NCBI GenBank assembly: GCA_021801025.1
Contig: JAJYYK010000017.1
Location: 1 to 34,853 of the forward strand
Direction: 5' to 3'
Source: Pseudomonadota bacterium
GTDB taxonomy: Bacteria > Pseudomonadota > Gammaproteobacteria > Burkholderiales > Sulfuriferulaceae
DNA length: 34,853 nucleotides
Shown here: positions 7,691 to 16,167 of the stretch, in pieces
Position numbering within the stretch: the stretch's first letter is position 1
Layout: each line of letters starts with the position of its first letter
Notes under the pieces: model-generated
What the model was told of the DNA's origin: nothing
Seen by the model: only the letters and a program-made list of their open reading frames with translations
Databases searched by the model: none
Translations under genes and position numbers: made by a program

Positions 7691-8437
7691 ATGGCGCAGT
7701 TATGTACAAAAACCTTGGAATACCGGGCCACGGACGGCACTCTGCTGGAAGGATATGTGGCTTATCTCGACCTGCCGGGCAGGATCAGACCGGGGATACT
7801 GATCTCACATGACTGGTTGGGCGTCGGCGATTTTGTGCGCAAAAAGGCTGAGCAACTCGCCGCACTGGGCTATGTGGCTTTGGCCGCCGATGTCTACGGC
7901 AAGGACATACGCCCGACCAGTGTACCAGAAGCCTCTGGATTAACCCGGCAATACCGGGCCGATCGGCCTGCCTTACGGGGACGCATACGCGCGGCCTATG
8001 ACACATTGTGCGCACTGGATCAGACCGATGCCAAACATATCGTGGCCATGGGATACTGTTTTGGTGGCACCACCGCACTGGAACTGGCACGCAGCGGTGC
8101 TAATCTGGTGGGCACAGCCAGTTTCCATGGCGGCTTGTCAAACCCCAACCCGCAGGACACCAGGCAAATTCGGGGCAAAGTACTGATCATGCATGGTGCG
8201 GATGATCCGTTCGTGCCGCCCGAAGAAGTCATGGAATTCAAACACGCCATGCAGGAAGCCGGCATAGATATGCGTTTTATTGCTTATCCTCATGCCGTAC
8301 ACGGCTTTACCAACCCGGATGCCGACCCGAGTCAAAATAAAGGTCTGGTCTACAATGCCGAAGCCGACCAAGCCTCATGGCGGGAATTTGAGGCGTTTTT
8401 GGCGGAAGTAGCACCGCTTCCGGCTTCAATGGGATAA
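7691..8437 (+). CDS. Dienelactone hydrolase family protein
   Basis: A 248-residue cytoplasmic alpha/beta hydrolase. The nucleophile is a cysteine in GYCFGG (C123), followed by an aspartate in HGADDPFVP (D171 or D172) and the histidine in HAVHGF (H204). This Cys-Asp-His triad is typical of the dienelactone hydrolase family, which opens lactone rings such as those from chlorocatechol breakdown. Many members have other, unknown ester or lactone substrates, and no aromatic degradation genes are nearby. The start was set at the ATG 7691, directly after the strong ribosome binding site AAGGAG (7680-7685). An upstream extension to 7640 lacks family similarity. Confidence 0.88.
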   Translation: MAQLCTKTLEYRATDGTLLEGYVAYLDLPGRIRPGILISHDWLGVGDFVRKKAEQLAALGYVALAADVYGKDIRPTSVPEASGLTRQYRADRPALRGRIRAAYDTLCALDQTDAKHIVAMGYCFGGTTALELARSGANLVGTASFHGGLSNPNPQDTRQIRGKVLIMHGADDPFVPPEEVMEFKHAMQEAGIDMRFIAYPHAVHGFTNPDADPSQNKGLVYNAEADQASWREFEAFLAEVAPLPASMG

Positions 8438-8463
8438 GCCCGAAATACCACCCATTAGCCAGA

Positions 8464-8487
8464 AACCGCGCCCTTCAGGGCGGGGTT
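8464..8487. repeat. GC-rich palindrome resembling an IS200/IS605-type end
   Basis: AACCGCGCCCT (8464-8474) and AGGGCGGGGTT (8477-8487) form 11-bp arms with one mismatch and a two-base loop. Palindromes of the type ACCCCGCCCTxxAGGGCGGGGT are typical subterminal hairpins of IS200/IS605 elements and their non-autonomous derivatives. No transposase gene is present in the 147-bp gap between the hydrolase and selD, so at most a relic or a free-standing palindromic repeat is left. Confidence 0.4.
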
Positions 8488-8584
8488 CGGCGCTCCTGCC
8501 AGCCTGAAGACCGGGGTTTTAAACCAGCAAGGAAAAAGGGTAAAACAAAAATATAATTCCCGCGCAAGGGATGTCAAATCTGGA

Positions 8585-9625
8585 CTAAATCACCCGAACG
8601 CCTGCCGAGCCTTCATCCAAATGTCCAATGACACTCGTTTCGGCAAACCCGAGGCTGTGAAACAATTCCAGCACCGATGAAACCGCCGCTGGCGCGCAAC
8701 TGACCAGTAAACCGCCGCTGGTCTGCGGATCGCACAACAGATTTTTTTGCCACAGCGCCATGTTTGCGGGCAATATCACTTCCTGTCCGTAACTCAACCA
8801 GTTACGCTCCGCCGCGCCGGGTGCATAACCTTGCTGCACGAGCTCACGTGCGACGGGCAACACCGGCAACTTTGCAAAATCAATCTCCGCAGCCAAATGA
8901 GACCCCCGGCACATTTCCAGCAAATGTCCGAGCAAGCCAAAACCGGTCACATCCGTCACCGCGTGAACTTGAGACATGTCGGCCAAGGCAATACCGGGCG
9001 TGTTGAGTTGCGTGGTGGTGCGCAACATTTCGACATAGCCTTGTGCGGACAGTTCACCTTTTTTGAGTGCGGAACTCAAAATTCCCACCCCCAACGCCTT
9101 GCCCAGAATCAAGGCATCACCGGTTTGCGCCTGATTGTTGCGTTTGATTTTATCGGGATGCACCAAACCGATGACCACCAAGCCGTAGATAGGCTCTGGC
9201 GCATCAATTGAATGACCACCGGCGATGGGGATACCCGCTGCCCGGCACACCGACTCACCTCCCGCCAAAATATCCCGTATCGTGTCAGCGTCCAGTTTTC
9301 CAACCGGCATGCCGACAATAGCCAGTGCAAACAGAGGTTTTCCTCCCATGGCATACACATCTGAAATCGCATTGGTGGCGGCAATCTGACCGAATTCGTG
9401 GGCATCATCCACAATGGGCATGAAAAAATCGGTGGTAGCGACAATGGCTTGCGTGTCATTGATCTGATACACGGCGGCATCATCGCTGGTTTCCGTGCCA
9501 ACCAGAAGTTGTGGTGAGATAAAACCCGCTGGCAACCCTGCCAGCAGGTCTTGCAATACAGAAGGCGCGAGTTTGCAACCGCAACCGCCACCGTGAGAAA
9601 ATTGTGTTAACCTGACTGGATTCAT
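8585..9625 (-). CDS. selD: Selenide, water dikinase (selenophosphate synthase)
   Basis: A 346-residue cytoplasmic enzyme that makes monoselenophosphate from selenide and ATP, the activated selenium donor. The N-terminal sequence RLTQFSHGGGCGCKLAP holds the catalytic cysteine (C15) and lysine (K18). The catalytic position is Cys, not selenocysteine, so the gene can be read without a Sec system. ATP-binding aspartates occur in TSDDAAVY and TTDFFMPIVDD. GGHSIDAPEPIYGL and DVTGFGLLGHLLEM are further SelD landmarks. The start at ATG 9623-9625 fits the E. coli N-terminus. It is divergent from mnmH, whose start is only 14 bp away, and its selenophosphate presumably serves MnmH. selA and selB are not in the window. 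Confidence 0.96.
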   Translation of the reverse strand: MNPVRLTQFSHGGGCGCKLAPSVLQDLLAGLPAGFISPQLLVGTETSDDAAVYQINDTQAIVATTDFFMPIVDDAHEFGQIAATNAISDVYAMGGKPLFALAIVGMPVGKLDADTIRDILAGGESVCRAAGIPIAGGHSIDAPEPIYGLVVIGLVHPDKIKRNNQAQTGDALILGKALGVGILSSALKKGELSAQGYVEMLRTTTQLNTPGIALADMSQVHAVTDVTGFGLLGHLLEMCRGSHLAAEIDFAKLPVLPVARELVQQGYAPGAAERNWLSYGQEVILPANMALWQKNLLCDPQTSGGLLVSCAPAAVSSVLELFHSLGFAETSVIGHLDEGSAGVRVI

Positions 9626-9639
9626 GAGATCTATTTACC

Positions 9640-10710
9640 GTGACGAACCCCATTACCCTAACATACCTGTCCAGTTTTGACGAGATCATTGATGTGCGTA
9701 CACCGGATGAGTTTGCACTGGACCATGTTCCAGGTGCGCAGAATTTTCCGGTGCTCAGTAACCTCGAACGCGCGCAGATCGGCACACTCTATAAGCAAAC
9801 TTCTGAATTTGAGGCAAAAAAACTGGGGGCAGCACTGATTGCCCGCAACATTTCCGAACACTTGCAGCAGCATTTTACTAACCGCCCGAAAACCTGGCGC
9901 CCACTTGTCTATTGCTGGCGCGGTGGGATGCGCAGTGGTGCCATGCAACACATTTTGCGCCAGATCGGATGGCGCGCAGAAAAAATTCCTGGGGGGTATA
10001 AGGCCTATCGGCATGCGGTGTTTACCGATCTGGAAACCCTGCCCACACACTTTGATTTTAAGGTGATTTGTGGCTTGACGGGCTCTGGAAAAAGTCGCCT
10101 GCTCACCGCACTTGCCAAGCAAGGGGCTCAAGTGCTGGATTTGGAGCAACTCGCTCAACACCGGGGTTCGCTGTTAGGCAACCTGCCTGATTGCCCTCAG
10201 CCCGCACAAAAAATGTTTGACAGCCGGGTGTGGTGGCAATTGTCCCGCTTCAATCCTGCGCAACCGGTGTTCGTTGAAGCCGAGAGCAAGAAAATCGGCA
10301 ATTTGCGTGTGCCGGAGTCCCTCATTTTGTCCATGTGGCAACCCGGTCGCTGCCTGCGCCTGCAAACTGAAGATGCGCTACGTGTTACGCTGCTCAAACA
10401 AGAGTATGCGCACTTTCTGGCCCAACCAGAAAAGCTGTTGCATCAGTTGAATTTCTTGCTCGACCTCTATGGCCATACGCAAATTGATACCTGGGCGGCC
10501 AATATATTAAGTGGCGAGTGGGATGAATTGGTACTGAGCTTGCTGCAACAACATTATGATCGCAGCTATGAGCAGTCCATGCGCCTGCATTATCCTGATT
10601 ACGCGGACAGCCCCAGTGTACCGTTACGTGCCCTTGACGAAGCGACCCTGCGCGAACTTGCCGTGAAAATTTTAGATCGCGGAGACCAACCAGAACCTTG
10701 CACCGATTAA
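9640..10710 (+). CDS. mnmH: tRNA 2-selenouridine synthase
   Basis: A 356-residue enzyme (also called SelU or YbbB) that replaces sulfur by selenium in 2-thiouridine at the wobble position of tRNAs, using selenophosphate. Residues about 10-125 are a rhodanese domain (IIDVRTPDEFALDHVPGAQNF) with the active cysteine C92 in YCWRGGMRSG. Residues about 140-340 are a P-loop domain with GLTGSGKS (145-152). This two-domain order is diagnostic. The start is GTG 9640-9642; the IIDVR motif sits at about the same distance from the N-terminus as in E. coli, so the start is credible although no good ribosome binding site is seen. Divergent from selD, which supplies its substrate. Confidence 0.95.
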   Translation: MTNPITLTYLSSFDEIIDVRTPDEFALDHVPGAQNFPVLSNLERAQIGTLYKQTSEFEAKKLGAALIARNISEHLQQHFTNRPKTWRPLVYCWRGGMRSGAMQHILRQIGWRAEKIPGGYKAYRHAVFTDLETLPTHFDFKVICGLTGSGKSRLLTALAKQGAQVLDLEQLAQHRGSLLGNLPDCPQPAQKMFDSRVWWQLSRFNPAQPVFVEAESKKIGNLRVPESLILSMWQPGRCLRLQTEDALRVTLLKQEYAHFLAQPEKLLHQLNFLLDLYGHTQIDTWAANILSGEWDELVLSLLQQHYDRSYEQSMRLHYPDYADSPSVPLRALDEATLRELAVKILDRGDQPEPCTD

Positions 10711-10897
10711 CACATCCTCCTGTTTCTCATATGGATTTATGTACAACGGTGTGCGCAAAAAATGAATCGTTTCCAAATCCGCATCACCATGCAAACGGGT
10801 ATTACGTTATACTTTGCTGAGTTGTCCCCGCTACACAAGGCCTCAACCTTTTCATGATGAAGTCAGCAGGTATTCAACATCCAGAAAGCCAGTGAAT

Positions 10898-11884
10898 ATG
10901 ACACGCCCTACACGTTTGCTTATTGCCGCGCTTGTTTTGCTTGTTGGTGGAATGTTGCTTTGGACACCCGTCAAGAAATTACTGTTTGGTTCAACACCTG
11001 CTACACCCAGCGTTCTGGTCTCAGGAAACATTGAGGCGCACCAAAGCGTACTCAGCTTCACTGAGGTCCAGGCACCCATTTCAAGCCTGCCATTCGACGA
11101 AGGGAAAAGTGTGCAAGCGGGCACGGTACTGGCACAAGTGGATGACCGGCTTTATCGGCAACAGTTACAAATCGACCGCACGATCATGGCGGTGGCACAA
11201 AAACAGGTTGCCGTGAATGAAAGCAATCTCGCGGCAGTTCAAAATACGGTCATCAGTGACCGGCTCGATCTTGCGAATAAAGAACGGGATTTTGTGCGTG
11301 ACCAATCGCAATTAAAAATCAATGCCGTTTCTCAACAAGCCTTCGATCTGACTTCCACAGTCGTTGCGCAGGCCGCCGCCACGCTTGCGCGCGACCAGGC
11401 ACTGGTACAGGAAGCGCGTGACAACATTGATCTCGCACGCGCCAGCCTGGCATCGGACGAAGCCAAACTGGCACTGGATCAGGTCACCCTGTCTTATACG
11501 GTCTTAAAAGCACCATTCAGCGGTGTACTGGCTGTGCGCGAAGCGGAGCTGGGTGAGTTGGCAGGGCCGGGTGTTGCCATTTTTACCCTGGACGACCTCG
11601 ACCATGTCTGGCTGCGCGCCTATGTGAATGAAACCAATTTAAGCCAGGTACGCTTGGGTGAGTCCGTTACTGTCAGCACCGACACCTATCCAGGTCACCA
11701 CTATCATGGCCGGATTGGTTTTATTTCTTCAGAAGCCGAATTCACCCCCAAGACTGTTGAAACCCATGCTGAACGGGTGACACTGGTGTACCGGTTGCGC
11801 ATCGACATCGACAACCCGACGCATGAGTTACTTCCCGGCATGCCCGCTGAAGCAACCATTGCGTTATTGCCAGCAGGAAAGTAA
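10898..11884 (+). CDS. HlyD/YbhG-family membrane fusion protein
   Basis: A 328-residue periplasmic adaptor anchored by one N-terminal membrane segment (LLIAALVLLVGGMLLW, about residues 6-21). After it come a lipoyl/biotinyl-like half (VLSFTEVQAPISSLPFDEGKSVQAGTVLAQVDD), a long coiled-coil hairpin (about residues 75-185), the second lipoyl half (LSYTVLKAPFSGVLAVREAELGELAGPG) and a beta-barrel domain. I chose ATG 10898 (MTRPTRLL); the open frame extends 28 codons upstream without hydrophobic or family features. First gene of a five-gene efflux operon. Together with the ATPases and permeases it resembles E. coli YbhG-YbhFSR, a multidrug or cation/proton-linked exporter. The substrate is not predictable. 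Confidence 0.9.
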   Translation: MTRPTRLLIAALVLLVGGMLLWTPVKKLLFGSTPATPSVLVSGNIEAHQSVLSFTEVQAPISSLPFDEGKSVQAGTVLAQVDDRLYRQQLQIDRTIMAVAQKQVAVNESNLAAVQNTVISDRLDLANKERDFVRDQSQLKINAVSQQAFDLTSTVVAQAAATLARDQALVQEARDNIDLARASLASDEAKLALDQVTLSYTVLKAPFSGVLAVREAELGELAGPGVAIFTLDDLDHVWLRAYVNETNLSQVRLGESVTVSTDTYPGHHYHGRIGFISSEAEFTPKTVETHAERVTLVYRLRIDIDNPTHELLPGMPAEATIALLPAGK

Positions 11885-11886
11885 AC

Positions 11887-12885
11887 ATGGCAACCGGGGA
11901 AGTCATGGCCGGGAAATCAGACAACACAAATGTCGATGTTAAGTCTACAGACGCCGCCCCAGTGACTGTGCGGGCACACGGACTCAGCAAATCGTTTGGA
12001 GCACTCAAAGCGGTGAACAATATCGAACTTACCATTACGGCAGGGGAAATCTTCGGCCTGGTTGGCCCGGATGGGGCAGGCAAGACCACCATCATGCGTA
12101 TGTTGGCGGGTGTATTGAGCCCCGATGCTGGCAATATTGAGGTCGATGGTGTGGACGTGATTGCCGACCCGGAACAGGCCAAACTGCACTTGAGCTACAT
12201 GCCTCAACGTTTCGGTTTGTATGAAGACCTCACCGTTGCCGAAAATATCTTTTTCTATGGCGAACTGTTTTCCGTGTCCCGCGCCGACCGCCTGGCGCGC
12301 AGCCAGGAGTTGCTGAAAGCCGCTGGACTGGCAGATTTTCAAAAACGCCTGGCCGGCCAACTCTCCGGCGGTATGAAACAAAAACTTGGTCTGATCTGTG
12401 CTTTGATCCATACCCCACGGGTATTATTACTGGATGAGCCGACAACGGGCGTTGACCCTGTTTCCCGTCGTGAATTCTGGGGCATCCTGTACAACCTGCG
12501 CGAGAGTGGTGTCACCATCATCCTGTCCACCGCCTACATGGATGAGGCTGAACGCTGCTCACGCCTGGCCCTGCTGCATGCAGGCGAGATTCGCTATTGC
12601 GACACCCCTGCACGACTCAAAGCAACCATGCCGGGCGTGCTGCTTGCCATCATATCCGCCAATCCGCGCGCCCTGCGCGAAGCACTCACCGGTCAAACCG
12701 GGATATTGGGGGTTTTGCTCATGGGTGATCGTGTTCACGTGCGGGTTGACGATCCGGCACAGCGCATTCCCGAGATACGTGCCTCGCTGGCGAACCACCA
12801 TGTGGACATCACCCTTATCGAACAAGTCGTGCCCGGCATTGAAGATGTGTTCGTTGCCTTGCTTGATACGGAGAAAGTGACATGA
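11887..12885 (+). CDS. ABC transporter ATP-binding protein (YbhF N-half-like)
   Basis: A 332-residue ATPase with Walker A GPDGAGKTT, signature LSGGMKQKLGL, Walker B VLLLDEPTTGVDP and a switch histidine replaced by alanine in LSTAYMDEAE. The GLVGPDGAGKTT form of Walker A is typical of the first ATPase domain of YbhF and RbbA, where two ATPase domains are fused. Here the two halves are separate genes. The first 25 residues are a non-conserved extension; a second ATG at 11905 is possible, but ATG 11884+3 is kept because AGGAAA precedes it at good distance. It starts 2 bp after the adaptor gene and overlaps the next ATPase by 4 bp. Confidence 0.92.
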   Translation: MATGEVMAGKSDNTNVDVKSTDAAPVTVRAHGLSKSFGALKAVNNIELTITAGEIFGLVGPDGAGKTTIMRMLAGVLSPDAGNIEVDGVDVIADPEQAKLHLSYMPQRFGLYEDLTVAENIFFYGELFSVSRADRLARSQELLKAAGLADFQKRLAGQLSGGMKQKLGLICALIHTPRVLLLDEPTTGVDPVSRREFWGILYNLRESGVTIILSTAYMDEAERCSRLALLHAGEIRYCDTPARLKATMPGVLLAIISANPRALREALTGQTGILGVLLMGDRVHVRVDDPAQRIPEIRASLANHHVDITLIEQVVPGIEDVFVALLDTEKVT

Positions 12886-13850
12886 ACGCCGTTGCGCCGA
12901 TGGTTGTCGCCCACGGCCTGACCAAACATTTCCATGACTTTGTCGCGGTGGATCACCTTGATTTATCGATCAACGCTGGAGAGGTTGTCGGCTTCATCGG
13001 CCCCAATGGGGCAGGAAAATCGACCACCATTCGCATGCTGTGCGGCCTGATACAACCCAGCGAAGGTTCGGCCACGGTAGCCGGTTTCGATGTCGGAAAA
13101 CAAGCTGAAGCGGTACGCGAGCACATCGGCTACATGTCGCAAAAATTCTCGCTCTACGGCGATCTGACCGTGCGCGAAAATTTGCGCTTTTTTAGCGGCA
13201 TCTACCGCGTTCCAAGGCGGGAGATCGGCGAACGCATGGCGTTTGCCATCACCATGGCGGGGCTGGCGGGACGGGAGGACACCCTGGTGCGCACGCTGGC
13301 TGGTGGCTGGAAACAGCGTTTGGCGCTCGGCTGCGCCATCTTGCACCGTCCACCCGTGCTGTTTCTGGACGAGCCCACCTCCGGCGTCGAGCCGGAAGCG
13401 CGGCGACGTTTCTGGGATCTCATTCACGATTTGGCTGCAGAGGGTGTTACCACGCTGGTTTCCACCCACTACATGGATGAGGCGGAGTATTGTAACCGTA
13501 TCGCGCTGATCGACCGCGGCAAGCTCATCGCCCTGGGAAGCCCGAGGGAATTGCGCAACCTGCCATTGGGCGGGGAGCTGTTTGAAATTCGCTGTACGCC
13601 ACTGGGTGCAGCCCTCAAGGTCCTGATCCAAGCGCCCGGTGTGGTAGATGCCGCTATTTTTGGCGATGCCTTGCATGTGGTGCTCGGTGTCAATCACAAG
13701 GGGAAAAACACACTTAGTGCCGCTGACCTGCCCAATTTTCTTGCTCAGCAGGGCATACACGCCGAACCGGCGCAGCAGGTGCTGCCCAGCCTGGAGGATG
13801 TGTTTGTTCAACTGGTCACCCGTGGGCAGGAAGAAAGGGATATGTCATGA
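12882..13850 (+). CDS. ABC transporter ATP-binding protein (YbhF C-half-like)
   Basis: A 322-residue ATPase with Walker A GPNGAGKSTT, Q-loop MSQKFSLYGDLTV and Walker B PVLFLDEPTSGVEP, with the H-loop histidine in VSTHYMDEAEYC. The ABC signature is LAGGWKQRLALG in place of LSGG, a change also typical of the second ATPase domain of fused YbhF/RbbA proteins. It would form a heterodimer with the preceding ATPase, whose own signature is canonical but whose switch histidine is missing, so the two composite ATP sites are probably unequal. ATGA overlaps with both neighbours indicate tight translational coupling. Confidence 0.92.
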   Translation: MNAVAPMVVAHGLTKHFHDFVAVDHLDLSINAGEVVGFIGPNGAGKSTTIRMLCGLIQPSEGSATVAGFDVGKQAEAVREHIGYMSQKFSLYGDLTVRENLRFFSGIYRVPRREIGERMAFAITMAGLAGREDTLVRTLAGGWKQRLALGCAILHRPPVLFLDEPTSGVEPEARRRFWDLIHDLAAEGVTTLVSTHYMDEAEYCNRIALIDRGKLIALGSPRELRNLPLGGELFEIRCTPLGAALKVLIQAPGVVDAAIFGDALHVVLGVNHKGKNTLSAADLPNFLAQQGIHAEPAQQVLPSLEDVFVQLVTRGQEERDMS

Positions 13851-14983
13851 ATTTTCGGCGACTGTTTGCCCTGGCATACAAAGAAACACTACAAATCTGG
13901 CGCGATCCGCGCAGTCTCGCCATCGCGCTGTTGATGCCGTTGATGCAGATGGGCATCCTCGGATATGGCGTCAGCCTGGATATCAAACATGTGCCACTGT
14001 GCGTCTACGATCAGGAAAACAGCCAGCAGAGCCGAAGCCTGGTGCAAGATTTCGTCTCGTCCGGCTGGTTCTCCATCAGCCGCAGATTTGAACGTGAAGC
14101 AGATATTCGCGATGCAATGGATCGCGGCAGCTGCAATGCGGCCATTGTGGTGCCGGTCAATTTTTCACGTACGCTGGCAATGAATGGAACCGCTCCAGTG
14201 CAGGCCATTTTTGATGCCACCGATGTCAACACCACCAATATTGCTTTGGGCTATGCTCAGGGTGTGATGGCACAGGCCAGTGCAGAACTCGCAACCCGAT
14301 GGGCTGCCGCCCACGGCATCCAACCCTCACTGGTGAGCCAGATCGATCTGGAACCCAGCACGTGGTTCAATGAGACGCTGGACAGCCGTTACTTCATCAT
14401 ACCCGGTGTGGTTGCGGTGATTCTGGCGCTGGTTGGTGCCCAACTCACTTCGCTGACCATTTCGCGTGAATGGGAACGCGGCACCATGGAACAACTGATT
14501 TCAACCCCGGTGACAGCCCTTGAAGTCATGTTGGGCAAGCTCACGCCCTATTTCATGATTGGGCTGATTGACGCCGGATTTTGCCTTGCCGCAGCCATAT
14601 TCTGGTTCCACGTGCCGTTCCGGGGAAATGTCATCACCCTGTTCACCACCAGCATGCTGTTTTTGATCGTGGTACTGGGTATCGGCTATCTGATTTCCGT
14701 ACGCATTCGCAGCCAGCTCGGCGCAAGCCAGGTCGCCCTGCTGGTGACCATGCTGCCCACCAGCCTGCTTTCTGGCTACACTTTTCCAATCGACCAGATG
14801 CCTGCTGCGATTCAGGCTCTGACACTGGTCGTTTATGCGCGTTACTACGTCACGATCCTGCGTGGGATTTTCCTCAAGGGCAGCAGCCTGACCGATTTAT
14901 GGATGCCCATAGCCGGACTGTCAGTTTATGCCCTGTTGATTATCTGGCTTGCTGCGCGGGCCTTTCACAAGAGAATAAACTGA
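13847..14983 (+). CDS. ABC-2 type permease (YbhS-like)
   Basis: A 378-residue membrane protein of the ABC-2 family. One membrane segment near residue 25-45 is followed by a large periplasmic domain (about residues 50-175). Five further hydrophobic segments then occupy the C-terminal half (IPGVVAVILALVGAQLTSLTI onward). The cytoplasmic motif SREWERGTMEQLISTPVTALEVMLGK is the coupling region characteristic of YbhS/YbhR and YhhJ permeases. It overlaps the upstream ATPase by 4 bp and the next permease by 1 bp. It is expected to pair with that permease to form the transmembrane pathway. Confidence 0.92.
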   Translation: MNFRRLFALAYKETLQIWRDPRSLAIALLMPLMQMGILGYGVSLDIKHVPLCVYDQENSQQSRSLVQDFVSSGWFSISRRFEREADIRDAMDRGSCNAAIVVPVNFSRTLAMNGTAPVQAIFDATDVNTTNIALGYAQGVMAQASAELATRWAAAHGIQPSLVSQIDLEPSTWFNETLDSRYFIIPGVVAVILALVGAQLTSLTISREWERGTMEQLISTPVTALEVMLGKLTPYFMIGLIDAGFCLAAAIFWFHVPFRGNVITLFTTSMLFLIVVLGIGYLISVRIRSQLGASQVALLVTMLPTSLLSGYTFPIDQMPAAIQALTLVVYARYYVTILRGIFLKGSSLTDLWMPIAGLSVYALLIIWLAARAFHKRIN

Positions 14984-16110
14984 TGTTCGACCGCCTGTAT
15001 GTGATGCTGATGAAGGAATTTCTCGAACTCAAGCGTGACCGCTGGGCGATGTTTCGGCTCATCGTCCCGATGATCATCCAGATGCTGGTGTTTGGTTACG
15101 CCGCCACCTTCACCGTTTATCATGTCAAAACTGCGATCCTGGATCTCGATCACAGCCAGGCCAGCCGCAGCCTGATCTCGCACTTTGTCGCCACTTCCCA
15201 CTTTGATGTCGTCGATGTTGCCACCACCCAGAGTGCCATCACCCGTGACATTGACCACGATGAAGCCGTCATTGCCATTGTCATCCACGCCGGTTTTAAT
15301 CAGGATCTGGAAAATGGGCGCAGCGCACCGCTGCAAGTCATCGTTGACGGCACCAATTCCAACACCGCGTTGATTGCGCTCGGTTATATCAGTCAAATTG
15401 TGACGCAATTCTCAGCGAGCCAGGTCAGTACCTTACCTTTTCGTGGCAAGCCGTCTATTTCATTGCAAGGTATTTCCCTCCAGTATCAACCCTGGTTTAA
15501 CGAAGGTTTGAATGACCGCTGGTTTTTTATTCCCGGTGTGATCGGCACGCTGACGCTGATGCAGGTGGTCAGCCTCACCGCCTTCGCCATCGTGCGTGAA
15601 CGCGAAGTCGGCACTCTCGAACAAATCATGGTCAGCCCTATCCGGCCCTATGAATTCATTCTGGGGAAAACCATACCGTTCTTTCTTATCGGTCTGGGGG
15701 ATATCGCACTCGTGGTCGCCTTTGGCATCCTGTGGTTTCACATTCCGTTTGTCGGCAACCCCTGGATCATGCTGCTGGGCGCATCGCTGTTTTTGCTGGC
15801 GGCACTGGGCATGGGCCTACTGCTGTCCACGTTCTCGCAAACCCAACAACAGGCTTTCGCGCTGAACTTTTTTTTCGTGAACCCTTTCTTTATTCTCTCC
15901 GGCTTTGCATTTCCCATTGCCGCCATGCCCAAGTTGTTACAATGGTTTACTGTGATCAATCCCTTGCGCTATTTTCTGGTTGTCATCCGTGCCGTGTTCC
16001 TCAAAGGCGTGGGCCTGGCGGTACTCTGGCCGGACATGCTGGCGCTGACCTTGCTGGCATTGGTCATGCTCACCATCAGTGTGTTACGTTTCCGTAAATC
16101 GCTTGATTAG
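14983..16110 (+). CDS. ABC-2 type permease (YbhR-like)
   Basis: A 375-residue paralogue of the previous permease with the same plan: N-terminal membrane segment, large periplasmic domain and five C-terminal membrane segments. The coupling motif is VREREVGTLEQIMVSPIRPYEFILGK and the late segment FFFVNPFFILSGFAFPIAAMP is family-typical. The ATG (14983-14985) overlaps the preceding stop in TGATG, and the sequence MFDRLYVMLMKEFLELKRDRWAM is the normal start of this family. A longer open frame reaching back to 14581 is only the shadow of the upstream gene. Last gene of the efflux operon; the next gene converges 57 bp away and no clear terminator is seen between them. Confidence 0.92.
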   Translation: MFDRLYVMLMKEFLELKRDRWAMFRLIVPMIIQMLVFGYAATFTVYHVKTAILDLDHSQASRSLISHFVATSHFDVVDVATTQSAITRDIDHDEAVIAIVIHAGFNQDLENGRSAPLQVIVDGTNSNTALIALGYISQIVTQFSASQVSTLPFRGKPSISLQGISLQYQPWFNEGLNDRWFFIPGVIGTLTLMQVVSLTAFAIVREREVGTLEQIMVSPIRPYEFILGKTIPFFLIGLGDIALVVAFGILWFHIPFVGNPWIMLLGASLFLLAALGMGLLLSTFSQTQQQAFALNFFFVNPFFILSGFAFPIAAMPKLLQWFTVINPLRYFLVVIRAVFLKGVGLAVLWPDMLALTLLALVMLTISVLRFRKSLD

Positions 16111-16167
16111 CTGCCTGTTAACCGAAATTCAGCGCAAATTGACCTGTCTGGTCGCAAGCCGTTTTAC

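Noticed and set aside
8440-8584. Possible selenocysteine tRNA next to selD (GGTTCGGCGCTCCTGCC and a TCA triplet)
   Set aside because: No acceptor stem or long variable arm can be built, and the TCA triplet is in the loop of an IS605-like palindrome.
14581-14982. N-terminal extension of the last efflux permease
   Set aside because: It is a shadow frame of the preceding permease gene; the TGATG junction and family N-terminus fix the start at 14983.
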